DNA from: an uncultured Bacteroidota bacterium
GTDB taxonomy: Bacteria; Bacteroidota; Bacteroidia; Chitinophagales; Chitinophagaceae
Length of the DNA: 64,000 nt
NCBI GenBank assembly: GCA_903858475.1
Contig: CAIOIZ010000005.1
Location: 30,999-94,998 of the forward strand
Reading direction: 5' to 3'
Below, in pieces: positions 54,094 to 62,092 of the stretch (its first letter is position 1; every line of letters starts with the position of its first letter). The notes below the pieces were generated by a model that did no database searches, was not told the origin of the DNA, and worked only from the letters and a program-made list of their open reading frames with translations. Both the position numbers and the translations under genes were made by a program.

Positions 54094-54762
54094 ATGAAAA
54101 AGTACAAGATTTTTTACTGGCTATTACCCTTTTTACTCATGGGCATTCCTTTACTTTATTTGGCAATAGTATGGAAGAATCTTCCTGCCATGGTGCCTAC
54201 CCATTTTGGTGTTGATGGCATGCCCGATAGCTATGGCCCTAAAAGCAAGATATTGTATGCACAAATCATATTGAGTATCGCAGGCATCTTCCTATATTTT
54301 CTACTTAGAAATATTCATAAAATAGATCCTCGCAAAAAATTTGCTCCATCCAATGCTGCATTAATGGCAAAAATGTCGGTGGTTGTGCTACTATTAATGA
54401 GTGTGATTGGCATACTCGTCATTTACTGGTCATTGCATGGAACAGCCTCCGGTGTTAATATTTTATTTTGTAGTATTAGTTTGCTTTTTGCCTATATCGG
54501 AAACTTATTGCATAGTGTGAAGCCAAATTATTTTGCAGGATTTCGATTGCCATGGACATTAGAAAATGAAGACAATTGGAGATTGACACATCAATTGGCA
54601 AGCAAAATTTGGTTTTGGGGTGGCATTATATTGGCCATATTCTCCTTGCTACTTCCATTGAAAATTATGGTCTTTGCTTTTATGATAGGAGTAGTTATTA
54701 TGACCATTATTCCCATTCGGTTCTCCTATAAACTTTACAAACAACAAAACAAACAATCATGA
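54094..54762 (+). CDS. sdpI: SdpI/DUF1648 family membrane protein
   Basis: A 222-residue inner-membrane protein with six predicted TM helices. The first third is DUF1648 (VWKNLPAMVPTHFGVDGMPDSYGPKS) and the C-terminal half the SdpI domain (VKPNYFAGFRLPWTLENEDNWRLTHQLASKIWFWGG). In B. subtilis SdpI gives immunity to the SdpC toxin and signals to SdpR. Here the pairing with an SdpR-type gene is kept, but the signal is unknown. Its stop overlaps the start of the hydrolase gene by 4 bp (ATGA), so the three genes form one operon. Confidence 0.88.
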   Translation: MKKYKIFYWLLPFLLMGIPLLYLAIVWKNLPAMVPTHFGVDGMPDSYGPKSKILYAQIILSIAGIFLYFLLRNIHKIDPRKKFAPSNAALMAKMSVVVLLLMSVIGILVIYWSLHGTASGVNILFCSISLLFAYIGNLLHSVKPNYFAGFRLPWTLENEDNWRLTHQLASKIWFWGGIILAIFSLLLPLKIMVFAFMIGVVIMTIIPIRFSYKLYKQQNKQS

Positions 54763-56216
54763 AATGCATCATCAGCTTTAGTATAGCATTGTGTTTTTAT
54801 TGTACAGGCTTTAGTCAAAATATAATTGGTAATTGGGAGGGAAAATTGAACATTCCTGGAACGAACTTGCCCATTATATTTCATATTCAAAAAGACAGCA
54901 CGGATAAATTGACCGCCAGTTTTGACAGCCCCGCTCAAAAAGCTTACAATATTCCTTGTTCAGCTGTTTTTGTAAAAACTGACAGTCTTATAGTTATGAT
55001 AAAAAACATACAGGGTAAATATGCTGGCTTACTAAGTACTGATCAAAAAAGTACAATTGGAACCTGGTACCAAGGAGCAGCCAGTTTTCCATTGAATTTG
55101 AATAAGACCAGCGAAATAGTCACTATCAAAGAATTTAAGAGGCCTCAAACACCGCTTCCTCCATTTCCATATGATGTAGAAGAACTCAGCTATGAAAATG
55201 CAGATGGCACTATACATTTTGGAGCCACATTAACAATGCCTTTTGCAGGAGAGAACGAAAAAGTAGTTGGGAAAAGCAAAAAATATCCAGTGGTTTTATT
55301 GATAACTGGGAGTGGACAACAAGATAGAGACGAAACCATTTTTGGTCATAAACCCTTTGCTGTAATAGCTGATTATCTTACTCGAAAAGGAATAGCTGTA
55401 TTAAGAGTTGATGACAGGGGTGCGGGAAAAACAACGGGTCATTTTAATACCTCTACTACCAAAGATTTTGCTGCAGATGTGGAGGCAGGTATTCGCTTTC
55501 TTCAGTCCAGAAAAGATATCGATCCACAGCAAATAGGTTTACTGGGTCACAGCGAAGGAGGCATCATCGCTCCCATGGTAGCTGCTCAAAATCCTGCAAT
55601 TGCATTTATTGTTTTATTGGCTGGGCCTGGTATTAAAATTACAAGTTTGATGGAGCAACAAAGCGTAGATGTGGCCAAGGCTTCGGGGGTAAATGCCAAT
55701 GACCTAGCTCAATATCGCTTATTGTATCGTTCTATTGTAATGCATATTCCTACAGCAAAAGATACTGGACTAGCATTGCAAAAAACCATCCAGTTAGTAA
55801 AGCAGTGGGAAGCTACTCATTCAGCTACTACTGTCTTTAATACAACTGGAATTAAAGACGATAAATCTCGAACTGATTTTGCAAGGGCGTTTGTTCAACA
55901 ATTAAGCACCAGTTGGTTTAATTATTTTATTCAAATTAACCCTTCCGATTATTTGACTAAAGTAAAATGTCCCGTTTTAGCCTTGAATGGTGAAAAGGAT
56001 ATACAAGTAGCTGCCAAAGATAATTTGAAAGCCATTCAACAAAATCTTTCAAAAAACAAACATGCTGATATTACCATCAAGCAATTGCCTGGTTTAAATC
56101 ATTTGTTTCAGCATTGCACAAAATGTAGTATCGAAGAGTATGGAGATTTAGAAGAGAGTTTTTCTACAGATGCGCTTCAAATCATTGGAGACTGGATACA
56201 GATGCGAATACATTAA
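54759..56216 (+). CDS. Exported alpha/beta hydrolase (S9-like peptidase/esterase fold)
   Basis: A 485-residue protein with a signal peptide (ending CTGFSQ). Residues about 22-120 form a beta-rich N-terminal domain (NIIGNWEGKLNIPG, TLPIIFHI-type). The alpha/beta hydrolase domain (about 150-480) has LLITGSGQQDRDET (oxyanion), LRVDDRGAGKTTG, the nucleophile elbow GHSEGG, NGEKDIQV with the acid, and a C-terminal His in LPGLNHLFQH. All three catalytic residues are present, so it should be an active esterase or peptidase of unknown substrate. Translational coupling to sdpI suggests a shared stress role. Confidence 0.85.
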   Translation: MKCIISFSIALCFYCTGFSQNIIGNWEGKLNIPGTNLPIIFHIQKDSTDKLTASFDSPAQKAYNIPCSAVFVKTDSLIVMIKNIQGKYAGLLSTDQKSTIGTWYQGAASFPLNLNKTSEIVTIKEFKRPQTPLPPFPYDVEELSYENADGTIHFGATLTMPFAGENEKVVGKSKKYPVVLLITGSGQQDRDETIFGHKPFAVIADYLTRKGIAVLRVDDRGAGKTTGHFNTSTTKDFAADVEAGIRFLQSRKDIDPQQIGLLGHSEGGIIAPMVAAQNPAIAFIVLLAGPGIKITSLMEQQSVDVAKASGVNANDLAQYRLLYRSIVMHIPTAKDTGLALQKTIQLVKQWEATHSATTVFNTTGIKDDKSRTDFARAFVQQLSTSWFNYFIQINPSDYLTKVKCPVLALNGEKDIQVAAKDNLKAIQQNLSKNKHADITIKQLPGLNHLFQHCTKCSIEEYGDLEESFSTDALQIIGDWIQMRIH

Positions 56217-56236
56217 CCAGTTACCTTTAAGGTATT

Positions 56237-56242
56237 AAGGAG
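56237..56242 (+). promoter_or_regulatory. Consensus Shine-Dalgarno (AAGGAG) before acpH
   Basis: AAGGAG followed by 9 nt and ATG. This is the clearest Shine-Dalgarno I noticed in the window; most other genes here have A+T-rich leaders without one. Confidence 0.6.
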
Positions 56243-56251
56243 ATATAAATA

Positions 56252-56845
56252 ATGAACTATTTAGCACATGCCTGGCTCTCGTTTAATGATTCCGCCATAC
56301 TGACTGGTAACATGATCAGCGATTTTGTGAAGGGTAAGCGCCAGTATGATTATCCAATGAATATACAGTATGGCATTCGATTGCACCGAGCCATCGATAC
56401 TTTTACAGACACACATGAGGCCACCCGTCAAATGAAATCTTTTTTTCAAGCAGATTATCGTTTGTATGCCGGTGCATTTGTTGATATTGTATATGATTAT
56501 TTTTTGGCCAATGACATCACGCAGTTTAAAGATTCCACTGCATTGGCTTCATTTACCTCTAATAGCTACCAACAATTAAGCGAATTTTCGTCCATTTTTC
56601 CACCAGCATTCAGTAGCTTATTTCCATATTTACAATCGCAAGACTGGTTAAGCAATTATCAACATGAATGGGGGATTGAGAAAAGTTTTGGCGGACTGGT
56701 TCGCAGAGCTGTCTATTTACATGAATCGACAAGAGCGTTTGAATTATTTCTTCAACATAAATCATCTCTTCAATCCTGTTATAATGATTTTTTCCCTTCC
56801 CTGAAAAATCATTCCTTTCATACGATGAATTTGCTTTTGAAGTGA
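56252..56845 (+). CDS. acpH: Acyl carrier protein phosphodiesterase (DUF479)
   Basis: A 197-residue cytosolic protein of the AcpH family, which removes 4'-phosphopantetheine from acyl carrier protein. Family motifs are MNYLAHAWLSFND at the start, TGNMISDFVKGK, YGIRLHRAIDTFTDTH with metal-binding H/D residues, YAGAFVDIVYDYFLAND, and GLVRRAVYLHES. Length is the usual 190-200. It lies 35 bp after the hydrolase gene with a strong Shine-Dalgarno and could be the fourth gene of the sdp operon or separately expressed. The role in Bacteroidota is not established. Confidence 0.85.
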   Translation: MNYLAHAWLSFNDSAILTGNMISDFVKGKRQYDYPMNIQYGIRLHRAIDTFTDTHEATRQMKSFFQADYRLYAGAFVDIVYDYFLANDITQFKDSTALASFTSNSYQQLSEFSSIFPPAFSSLFPYLQSQDWLSNYQHEWGIEKSFGGLVRRAVYLHESTRAFELFLQHKSSLQSCYNDFFPSLKNHSFHTMNLLLK

Positions 56846-56862
56846 TGATTCAGTTATCTTTG
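56830..56862 (+). promoter_or_regulatory. Promoter (TTTG-N21-TATCTTTG) for the DUF2911 gene
   Basis: Both elements match the Bacteroidota consensus perfectly (TTTG at 56830-56833, TATCTTTG at 56855-56862) with 21 nt between them. The leader is about 10-14 nt. Confidence 0.55.
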
Positions 56863-56875
56863 AAATAAAATAGAT

Positions 56876-57439
56876 ATGAAAAAAGTATTTGTCACTCTTG
56901 TTACTTGTATTTTATATATAAGTTTGGCTATTGGCCAAACCAAGTTGCCGGCAATTGATAAATCGTCGATGGATATGAGTTATTATCCATCAGGTTATCC
57001 CGTATTGAAAATTCAGGATAAGGCTACAGAGCCCTTGGTAGCAAGATTGATTTACAGCAGACCTATAAAAAACGGCCGTGTTATTTTTGGCGATTTATTG
57101 GAATATGGGAAAATCTGGCGCTTAGGTGCCAATGAAGCAACAGAAATTGAATTTTACCAACATGTAAAAATCAACGGGTCTAAAGTTAAGAAGGGACGTT
57201 ATACCCTTTATTGTATTCCCAGTGAAAGCAAATGGACCATCATCCTTAATAAAGAAACAGATACTTGGGGAAGTTTTAAATATGATGAGAAAAAAGATGT
57301 AGTGCGAGTTGATTTGCCAGTAATAAAACAATCTGAAATCGCCGAAGCATTTACCATGGTTTTTGAGAAAGCAGCTACTGGTGCCAACCTTATCATGGCA
57401 TGGGATACAGTTAAAATCAGTATGCCCATTGTTTTTTAG
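56876..57439 (+). CDS. DUF2911 family exported protein
   Basis: A 187-residue protein with a signal peptide (MKKVFVTLVTCILYISLAIG, cleavage before QTK). The rest fits DUF2911: MDMSYYPSGYPV, LIYSRPIKNGRVIFGDLLEYGKIWRLGANEATEIEFYQHV, KKGRYTLYCIPSESKWTIILNKETDTWG. The family is common in Bacteroidota, predicted to be a periplasmic beta-sandwich with no known role. It is transcribed from its own promoter at 56830-56862 and followed by a terminator at 57477-57500 that lies directly before asnB. Confidence 0.85.
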   Translation: MKKVFVTLVTCILYISLAIGQTKLPAIDKSSMDMSYYPSGYPVLKIQDKATEPLVARLIYSRPIKNGRVIFGDLLEYGKIWRLGANEATEIEFYQHVKINGSKVKKGRYTLYCIPSESKWTIILNKETDTWGSFKYDEKKDVVRVDLPVIKQSEIAEAFTMVFEKAATGANLIMAWDTVKISMPIVF

Positions 57440-57476
57440 TACATATCAAGGTTTGCTAAAAATCTTTAAGATAATC

Positions 57477-57500
57477 CCGGCTTTTTGCCGGTTTTTTTTT
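57477..57500 (+). terminator. Intrinsic terminator between the DUF2911 gene and asnB
   Basis: A 5-bp GC-rich stem (CCGGC / GCCGG) with a 5-nt T loop, followed by nine T. It ends 12 nt before the asnB ATG, so it may also act as an attenuator in the asnB leader. Confidence 0.75.
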
Positions 57501-57512
57501 GATATTTACATC

Positions 57513-59357
57513 ATGTGTGGAATTGCCGGCATTTTAAGTTTGGAAAAAGATGTTTCAATCCCTCAATTGAAACAAATGACCGATGCTTTGGCACATCGGG
57601 GACCCGATGGTGAGGGCCAATGGATTAACCAAACGGGGCAATTAGGCCTTGCACATAGAAGATTGGCAATTATTGATCGTTCTGAAAAAGCAGCACAACC
57701 ATTTCATTATCTCAATCGCTATCACTTGGTTCATAATGGCGAAATATATAATTATATCGAACTGAGAAATGATTTAAAAAAAAGGGGATATATATTCGAA
57801 ACCACTTCCGATACAGAAGTAATAGCAGCTGCATATGATTGCTATCACCAGAATTGTTTGCAAAAATTCGATGGGATGTTTGCATTTGCTATCTGGGATG
57901 AAAAAGAACAATTGCTTTTTGCCGCCCGTGATCGATTTGGGGAGAAGCCATTTTATTATTTTGAAAATTCAAGGGAATTTGTTTTTGCCAGCGAAATGAA
58001 AGCCCTTTGGGAAGTAGGTGTTCCCAAAAAGACGGATGATAAAATGTTGCTTAATTATATAAGCCTAGGGTATGTTCAGAATTGTGATGATAAAGACATG
58101 ACTTTTTTTGAAAAAATTTATAGTCTTCCTCCTGCTCATTTTTTAATAGCAACTATTCAAAATCCAATATCTATTGTACAGCCGTATTGGAATATTGATA
58201 AGGAAAAGAAAATTAAGATATCAGAAGAAGATGCATTAGCCGAATTGGAATGCTTGCTTAAAAACTCCATTAATAAAAGGTTGCGGGCAGATGTTACGAT
58301 TGGCAGTTCTTTAAGTGGAGGATTAGATAGCGCTACGATTGTTGAACAATTGGCTGCACAAAAAAATCCATTGGCTACTTTTTCAGCCGTATTTCCAGGA
58401 TTTGAAAAAGATGAATCGACTTATATAAACTCCATAGTTTCCCAATTTCAATTTCCCAATTTTCAAGTAACTCCTACTGGCGATGAATTAGTCCGGGATT
58501 TTGAAAAACTATGTTGGCACCAGGAAGAACCATTTCCCTCATCAAGTATCTATGCCCAATACAGGGTATTTGAATTAGCTAAACAGCAGGATGTTACAGT
58601 TTTATTAGATGGACAAGGTGCCGATGAAGTATTGGCAGGCTATCACCGTTACCTTCATTGGTATATGCAAGAACTAATTAGTAGGAATAAATTTGCGAAA
58701 GCAGTCAGTGAGAAAAAAGCGTTTGGTAATAATAATATTCCTATTAATTGGGGTGTTAAAAATTGGTTTGCGGCATTTTTGCCGGCACATGCTACCATCC
58801 AATTAGAGAAAAGAGAATATCAGCATTCTATTCAACATCCTTACTTGAACCGCGATTTTATTAAATCATTAAGGGGTAGAGAATGGGAAGGTATACACAA
58901 GCCCATAGTAACCAAATTGAACGATATACTTCACTTTAATGTAATGGAATATGGATTAGAGGAGATGCTGCGATATGCAGATAGAAATAGCATGGCGCAT
59001 GGTCGGGAGGTTCGGCTTCCTTTTCTTTCTCATGAGTTGGTAAGTTTCCTTTTTTCACTTCCCACGCATTTTAAAATTGGGCAAGGGTATACGAAATTGA
59101 TTTTACGAAAATTAATGGATAAAAAATTGCCTGATGCAATTGTTTGGCGGAAAGACAAAGTGGGCTATGAGCCACCGCAAGCTACTTGGATGCAAAATGC
59201 AACACTACAAGATTATTTGCAGGAAGCCAAAAGGAAGCTGGTGGATCATCATATCTTGACACCTGCAGCGTTAAATAAAAAAATCGCACCCAAATCAGCC
59301 CATGAGGCCGACAATTTTGATTGGCGTTATCTAACAGCTGCCGCTACATTGCTTTAA
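57513..59357 (+). CDS. asnB: Asparagine synthase (glutamine-hydrolysing)
   Basis: AsnB makes asparagine from aspartate, glutamine and ATP. The start must be ATG at 57513 because Cys2 (MCGIAGIL) is the glutaminase nucleophile. In 614 residues: class II glutamine amidotransferase (1-210: ALAHRGPDGEG, HRRLAIID, NGEIYNY, TSDTEVIAA, DGMFAFAIWD) and the synthetase domain (about 235-600) with PP-loop SGGLDS (268-273), LDGQGADEVLAGY and RADRNSMAHGREVRLPFL-type motif. The related exopolysaccharide amidotransferases cannot be excluded, but the sequence resembles AsnB. The transcription start is unclear, since a terminator ends 12 nt upstream. Confidence 0.9.
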   Translation: MCGIAGILSLEKDVSIPQLKQMTDALAHRGPDGEGQWINQTGQLGLAHRRLAIIDRSEKAAQPFHYLNRYHLVHNGEIYNYIELRNDLKKRGYIFETTSDTEVIAAAYDCYHQNCLQKFDGMFAFAIWDEKEQLLFAARDRFGEKPFYYFENSREFVFASEMKALWEVGVPKKTDDKMLLNYISLGYVQNCDDKDMTFFEKIYSLPPAHFLIATIQNPISIVQPYWNIDKEKKIKISEEDALAELECLLKNSINKRLRADVTIGSSLSGGLDSATIVEQLAAQKNPLATFSAVFPGFEKDESTYINSIVSQFQFPNFQVTPTGDELVRDFEKLCWHQEEPFPSSSIYAQYRVFELAKQQDVTVLLDGQGADEVLAGYHRYLHWYMQELISRNKFAKAVSEKKAFGNNNIPINWGVKNWFAAFLPAHATIQLEKREYQHSIQHPYLNRDFIKSLRGREWEGIHKPIVTKLNDILHFNVMEYGLEEMLRYADRNSMAHGREVRLPFLSHELVSFLFSLPTHFKIGQGYTKLILRKLMDKKLPDAIVWRKDKVGYEPPQATWMQNATLQDYLQEAKRKLVDHHILTPAALNKKIAPKSAHEADNFDWRYLTAAATLL

Positions 59358-59538
59358 TAAAATTAAAATATTCAGGGCACAGCAATTGCATAATTGATAC
59401 TCAAAACTATAAGATTCATACGAAGTAATAGGGCGGTATGCACAATTTTAATTTCAATGCTAACTCGCTTTTATTAACCTAATCTATTCAGTTATCTATA
59501 CTGGGTCCTTCATTCAGCGTTATAAAAATTTATTTACG

Positions 59539-59546
59539 CATCTTTG
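59539..59546 (+). promoter_or_regulatory. Near-consensus -7 box (CATCTTTG) for the cystathionine gamma-synthase-type gene
   Basis: Matches TAnnTTTG at 5 of 6 fixed positions and lies 19 nt before the ATG at 59565. The remaining 180 bp back to asnB shows no clear structure or riboswitch. Confidence 0.35.
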
Positions 59547-59564
59547 CAGTTCAATAGAACGATT

Positions 59565-60704
59565 ATGAAGCTTGCTACAAAACTGATACATGCCGGAGCA
59601 GAACCGGATCCAAGTACCGGTGCCATCATGACACCCATTTACCAAACCAGCACATACGTACAAGCAGCACCCGCTCAACACAAGGGGTATGAATATGCGC
59701 GTAGCCAAAATCCAACTCGTAAAGCCTTGGAAGATGCTTATGCCATTATCGAAAATGCAGCTTATGGACTAGCATTCAGCAGTGGCGTAGCTGCAACGGA
59801 TGCTGTTATGAAATTATTGAACCCAGGGGATGAAGTAATTGCCGCTAGCGATATGTATGGTGGAAGCTATCGGCTTTTTAGTAAAGTATGGCAACGCTAT
59901 GGGATAAAATTTAATTATGTAGATACCACCAATACTGATAATATTCAAGCAGCGATTAATGAACATACCAAATTAATTTGGGTAGAAACGCCCACCAATC
60001 CATTGATGAATATCACTGATATTGAAGCAGTGGCTACAATTGCTAAAGCTGCTGGGGCCTTACTATGTGTTGACAACACTTTTGCTTCTCCTTATTTGCA
60101 AAATCCCCTCAACTTGGGTGCTGATATTGTAATGCATTCAGCTACTAAATACCTAGGTGGGCATAGCGATGTGATACAGGGGGCATTGATGATGAACGAT
60201 GAAAATTTAAGAGAACAACTTTATTTCATACAAAAAAGTTGTGGAGCGGTACCTGGTCCCCAAGATTGCTTCTTGGTTTTACGCGGTATAAAAACACTGG
60301 GGGTACGCATGAAAGCTCATTGTGAAAATGGAATAGCTATTGCTCATTGGCTCCGCAATCATCCTAAGGTAGCCAAAGTATATTGGCCAGGTTTTGAAGA
60401 CAATAAAGGGTATGCCATAGCCAAAAAACAAATGAATGGATTTGGGGGCATGATTAGTTTTGAATTAAAAAATGAATCTATTGAAGAAGCTAAAAGAGTA
60501 TTGTCTTCTACCCATTTATTCTCTTTGGCCGAAAGCCTAGGGGGCGTAGAAAGCTTGATTAATCATCCCGCTACTATGACGCATGCCAGCATTCCCCGCG
60601 AAGAAAGAATCAAAAACGGTTTGAGTGATTCACTGATTCGCCTGAGTGTAGGAATTGAAGATGCAGATGATCTTATTGAAGACCTGAAAAAAGCCATTGG
60701 GTAA
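59565..60704 (+). CDS. Cystathionine gamma-synthase/lyase family PLP enzyme
   Basis: A 379-residue cytosolic PLP enzyme of the Cys/Met metabolism family. The start is ATG at 59565 (KLATKLIHAG); a TTG-type upstream extension overlaps the promoter box. Motifs are MTPIYQTSTYVQ, YEYARSQNPTRKALE, FSSGVAATDAVM, DMYGGSYRLF, WVETPTNPLMNITDIE, VDNTFASPYLQNPL, and SATKYLGGHSDVIQG with PLP-binding K195, then SLGGVESLINHPATMTHA. Members include MetB (O-acyl-homoserine plus cysteine), MetC/CGL and methionine gamma-lyase; they cannot be told apart from the sequence alone, though MetB or CGL is most likely. Confidence 0.88.
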   Translation: MKLATKLIHAGAEPDPSTGAIMTPIYQTSTYVQAAPAQHKGYEYARSQNPTRKALEDAYAIIENAAYGLAFSSGVAATDAVMKLLNPGDEVIAASDMYGGSYRLFSKVWQRYGIKFNYVDTTNTDNIQAAINEHTKLIWVETPTNPLMNITDIEAVATIAKAAGALLCVDNTFASPYLQNPLNLGADIVMHSATKYLGGHSDVIQGALMMNDENLREQLYFIQKSCGAVPGPQDCFLVLRGIKTLGVRMKAHCENGIAIAHWLRNHPKVAKVYWPGFEDNKGYAIAKKQMNGFGGMISFELKNESIEEAKRVLSSTHLFSLAESLGGVESLINHPATMTHASIPREERIKNGLSDSLIRLSVGIEDADDLIEDLKKAIG

Positions 60705-60949
60705 TGAATCATTTGTTTGTTGAAATCATTGGCTGGGTTGCTTCTATATTAATAGTCGGGGCCTATTTCCTAAACATGAATGGCAAATTAAAAAGCAGTG
60801 CACCGCTCTATATTATTAGTAATTTAATAGGCGGGCTTTTTTTTACGATTAATACATTTGTACACGGAGCATATCCCTCCATGCTGGTAAATATTATATG
60901 GGTGATTATTGCCATTGCGGCACTTTTCAAAAAGGATAAAACCAATTAG
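60704..60949 (+). CDS. Small membrane protein of the CBU_0592 type
   Basis: An 81-residue protein with three hydrophobic helices: about 6-22 (EIIGWVASILIVGAYFL), 33-52 (PLYIISNLIGGLFFTINTF) and 58-75 (SMLVNIIWVIIAIAALF), followed by a charged tail. The pattern G-W-x-x-x-x-L-x-x-x-A-Y and N-x-x-G-x-x-F-x-x-x-x-x-x-x-G-A-Y-P-S matches a widespread small family labelled CBU_0592-like; no function is known. The ATG overlaps the previous stop codon by one base (TAATG), so it is translationally coupled to the PLP enzyme. Confidence 0.7.
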   Translation: MNHLFVEIIGWVASILIVGAYFLNMNGKLKSSAPLYIISNLIGGLFFTINTFVHGAYPSMLVNIIWVIIAIAALFKKDKTN

Positions 60950-60967
60950 TTCGATTAATTTTACGGG

Positions 60968-61732
60968 GTGAATCATAACCTCAAGAGTTTTTTAGATGAA
61001 AAGGTAAGAATGTACAATCAACGTTCATTCATACCCAATGATCCTATTTGTATTCCTCATTTATTTTCTCGAAAACAGGATATTGAAATTGCAGGATTAT
61101 TGGCAGCCCTATTTGCTTGGGGCAACAGGACCACCATCATTAATAAAAGTAGGGAATTGATGCAGCTCATGGATATGCAGCCATTCGTATTTTGTACACA
61201 ACATAGTCCGCAAGATTTAAAAAGACTTACAAAGTTTGTTCACCGAACTTTCAATGCAGATGATTTACTCACTTTTATTGAATTTTTTAAAAACCATTAT
61301 CAACAAACTCAAAGCTTAGAGACTGCCTTTTTCCCAAGAAACAAGATGACTGTAGAAGAAGGGTTAAATAACTTCAAGCAATATTTTTTTAAAGAAGATC
61401 ATCTAAAGAGAACCGAAAAACACATTGCTTCTCCTCAACAAAAATCGGCCTGCAAAAGGCTGAACATGTACCTACGATGGATGGTGCGAAAAGACAAGGT
61501 TGGGGTGGATTTTGGAATTTGGAATGCCATAAAACCCGCGGACTTGATTTGTCCGGTAGATGTACATGTAGCGAGAGTAGCCAACCGATTGGGTATTTTA
61601 GATTGCAAGCAAACAGATTGGCAAACAGCGGTAGCATTGACAAATTATCTTAGTACATTGGATCCGAAAGACCCAGTGAAATATGATTTTGCATTATTTA
61701 GCTTGGGCGCCATGGAAAAATTTGCTTTATGA
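60968..61732 (+). CDS. TIGR02757 (DUF2400) family protein
   Basis: A 254-residue cytosolic protein starting at GTG 60968. Sequence blocks FIPNDPICIPHLFSRKQDIEIAGLLAALFAWGNRTTIINKS, HRTFNADDLLTFIEFF, CKRLNMYLRWMVRKDKVGVDFGIW and CPVDVHVARVANRLG follow TIGR02757. The last blocks (R-L-x-M-x-L-R-W-M-V-R, and P-V-D-x-H-V-x-R) resemble the helix-hairpin-helix DNA glycosylase fold, so a nucleic-acid role is plausible but unproven. It overlaps the next gene by 4 bp (ATGA) and is 18 bp after the small membrane protein gene. Confidence 0.82.
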   Translation: MNHNLKSFLDEKVRMYNQRSFIPNDPICIPHLFSRKQDIEIAGLLAALFAWGNRTTIINKSRELMQLMDMQPFVFCTQHSPQDLKRLTKFVHRTFNADDLLTFIEFFKNHYQQTQSLETAFFPRNKMTVEEGLNNFKQYFFKEDHLKRTEKHIASPQQKSACKRLNMYLRWMVRKDKVGVDFGIWNAIKPADLICPVDVHVARVANRLGILDCKQTDWQTAVALTNYLSTLDPKDPVKYDFALFSLGAMEKFAL

Positions 61733-62058
61733 TCGATTACAATAACGAATTAATAACAGACCTTAATCGTTCACTGTCGAAAGACTGGTCAGTAGAAATT
61801 TCATTGACTGAATTTGAAAATCAACTGGCAGACTATGTTAATCTGCTAATACTTAAAGATTTTGAAAAACTGGTTGCTTTGCTCTATAGAATAGATGTGC
61901 CAGAACAAAAATTAAAATTGCTTTTGTTGGAATTGGCAAATGAAGACGCTGGAAAAATCATAGCCTCCTTAATTATCGAAAGGCAATTGCAAAAAATAAA
62001 AGCAAGAAAAGAATTTTCAAAGAAAACCGATGATTTTGAGGAAGAAGAAAAATGGTAA
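61729..62058 (+). CDS. Small helical protein of unknown function
   Basis: I do not recognise this 109-residue protein. It is predicted to be all helical and cytosolic: an N-terminal acidic part (IDYNNELITDLNRSLSKDW), a Leu-rich middle (QLADYVNLLILKDFEKLVALLYRIDVPEQKLKLLLLELA) and a Lys/Glu-rich tail ending DDFEEEEKW. No catalytic motif is evident. The start ATG overlaps the stop of the TIGR02757 gene by 4 bp, which strongly suggests the two are made together. A strong hairpin terminator follows directly. Confidence 0.65.
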   Translation: MIDYNNELITDLNRSLSKDWSVEISLTEFENQLADYVNLLILKDFEKLVALLYRIDVPEQKLKLLLLELANEDAGKIIASLIIERQLQKIKARKEFSKKTDDFEEEEKW

Positions 62059-62092
62059 AAAAAATCCCCAGCATATTGCTGGGGATTTTTTT
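62058..62092. terminator. Bidirectional intrinsic terminator
   Basis: A 16-bp stem (A7TCCCCAGCA / TGCTGGGGAT7) with a 3-nt TAT loop and T-runs on both strands. It serves the small helical protein gene (+) and the converging hydroxylase gene (-), whose stop codon touches it. Confidence 0.9.

Noticed and set aside
57363..57512. Extended N-terminus of AsnB overlapping the DUF2911 gene
   Set aside because: Cys2 must be the first residue after Met for glutaminase activity, and the extension covers a terminator.
59358..59564. SAM riboswitch before the cystathionine gamma-synthase-type gene
   Set aside because: I could not find the conserved core or paired stems of a known SAM riboswitch in this 207-bp gap.
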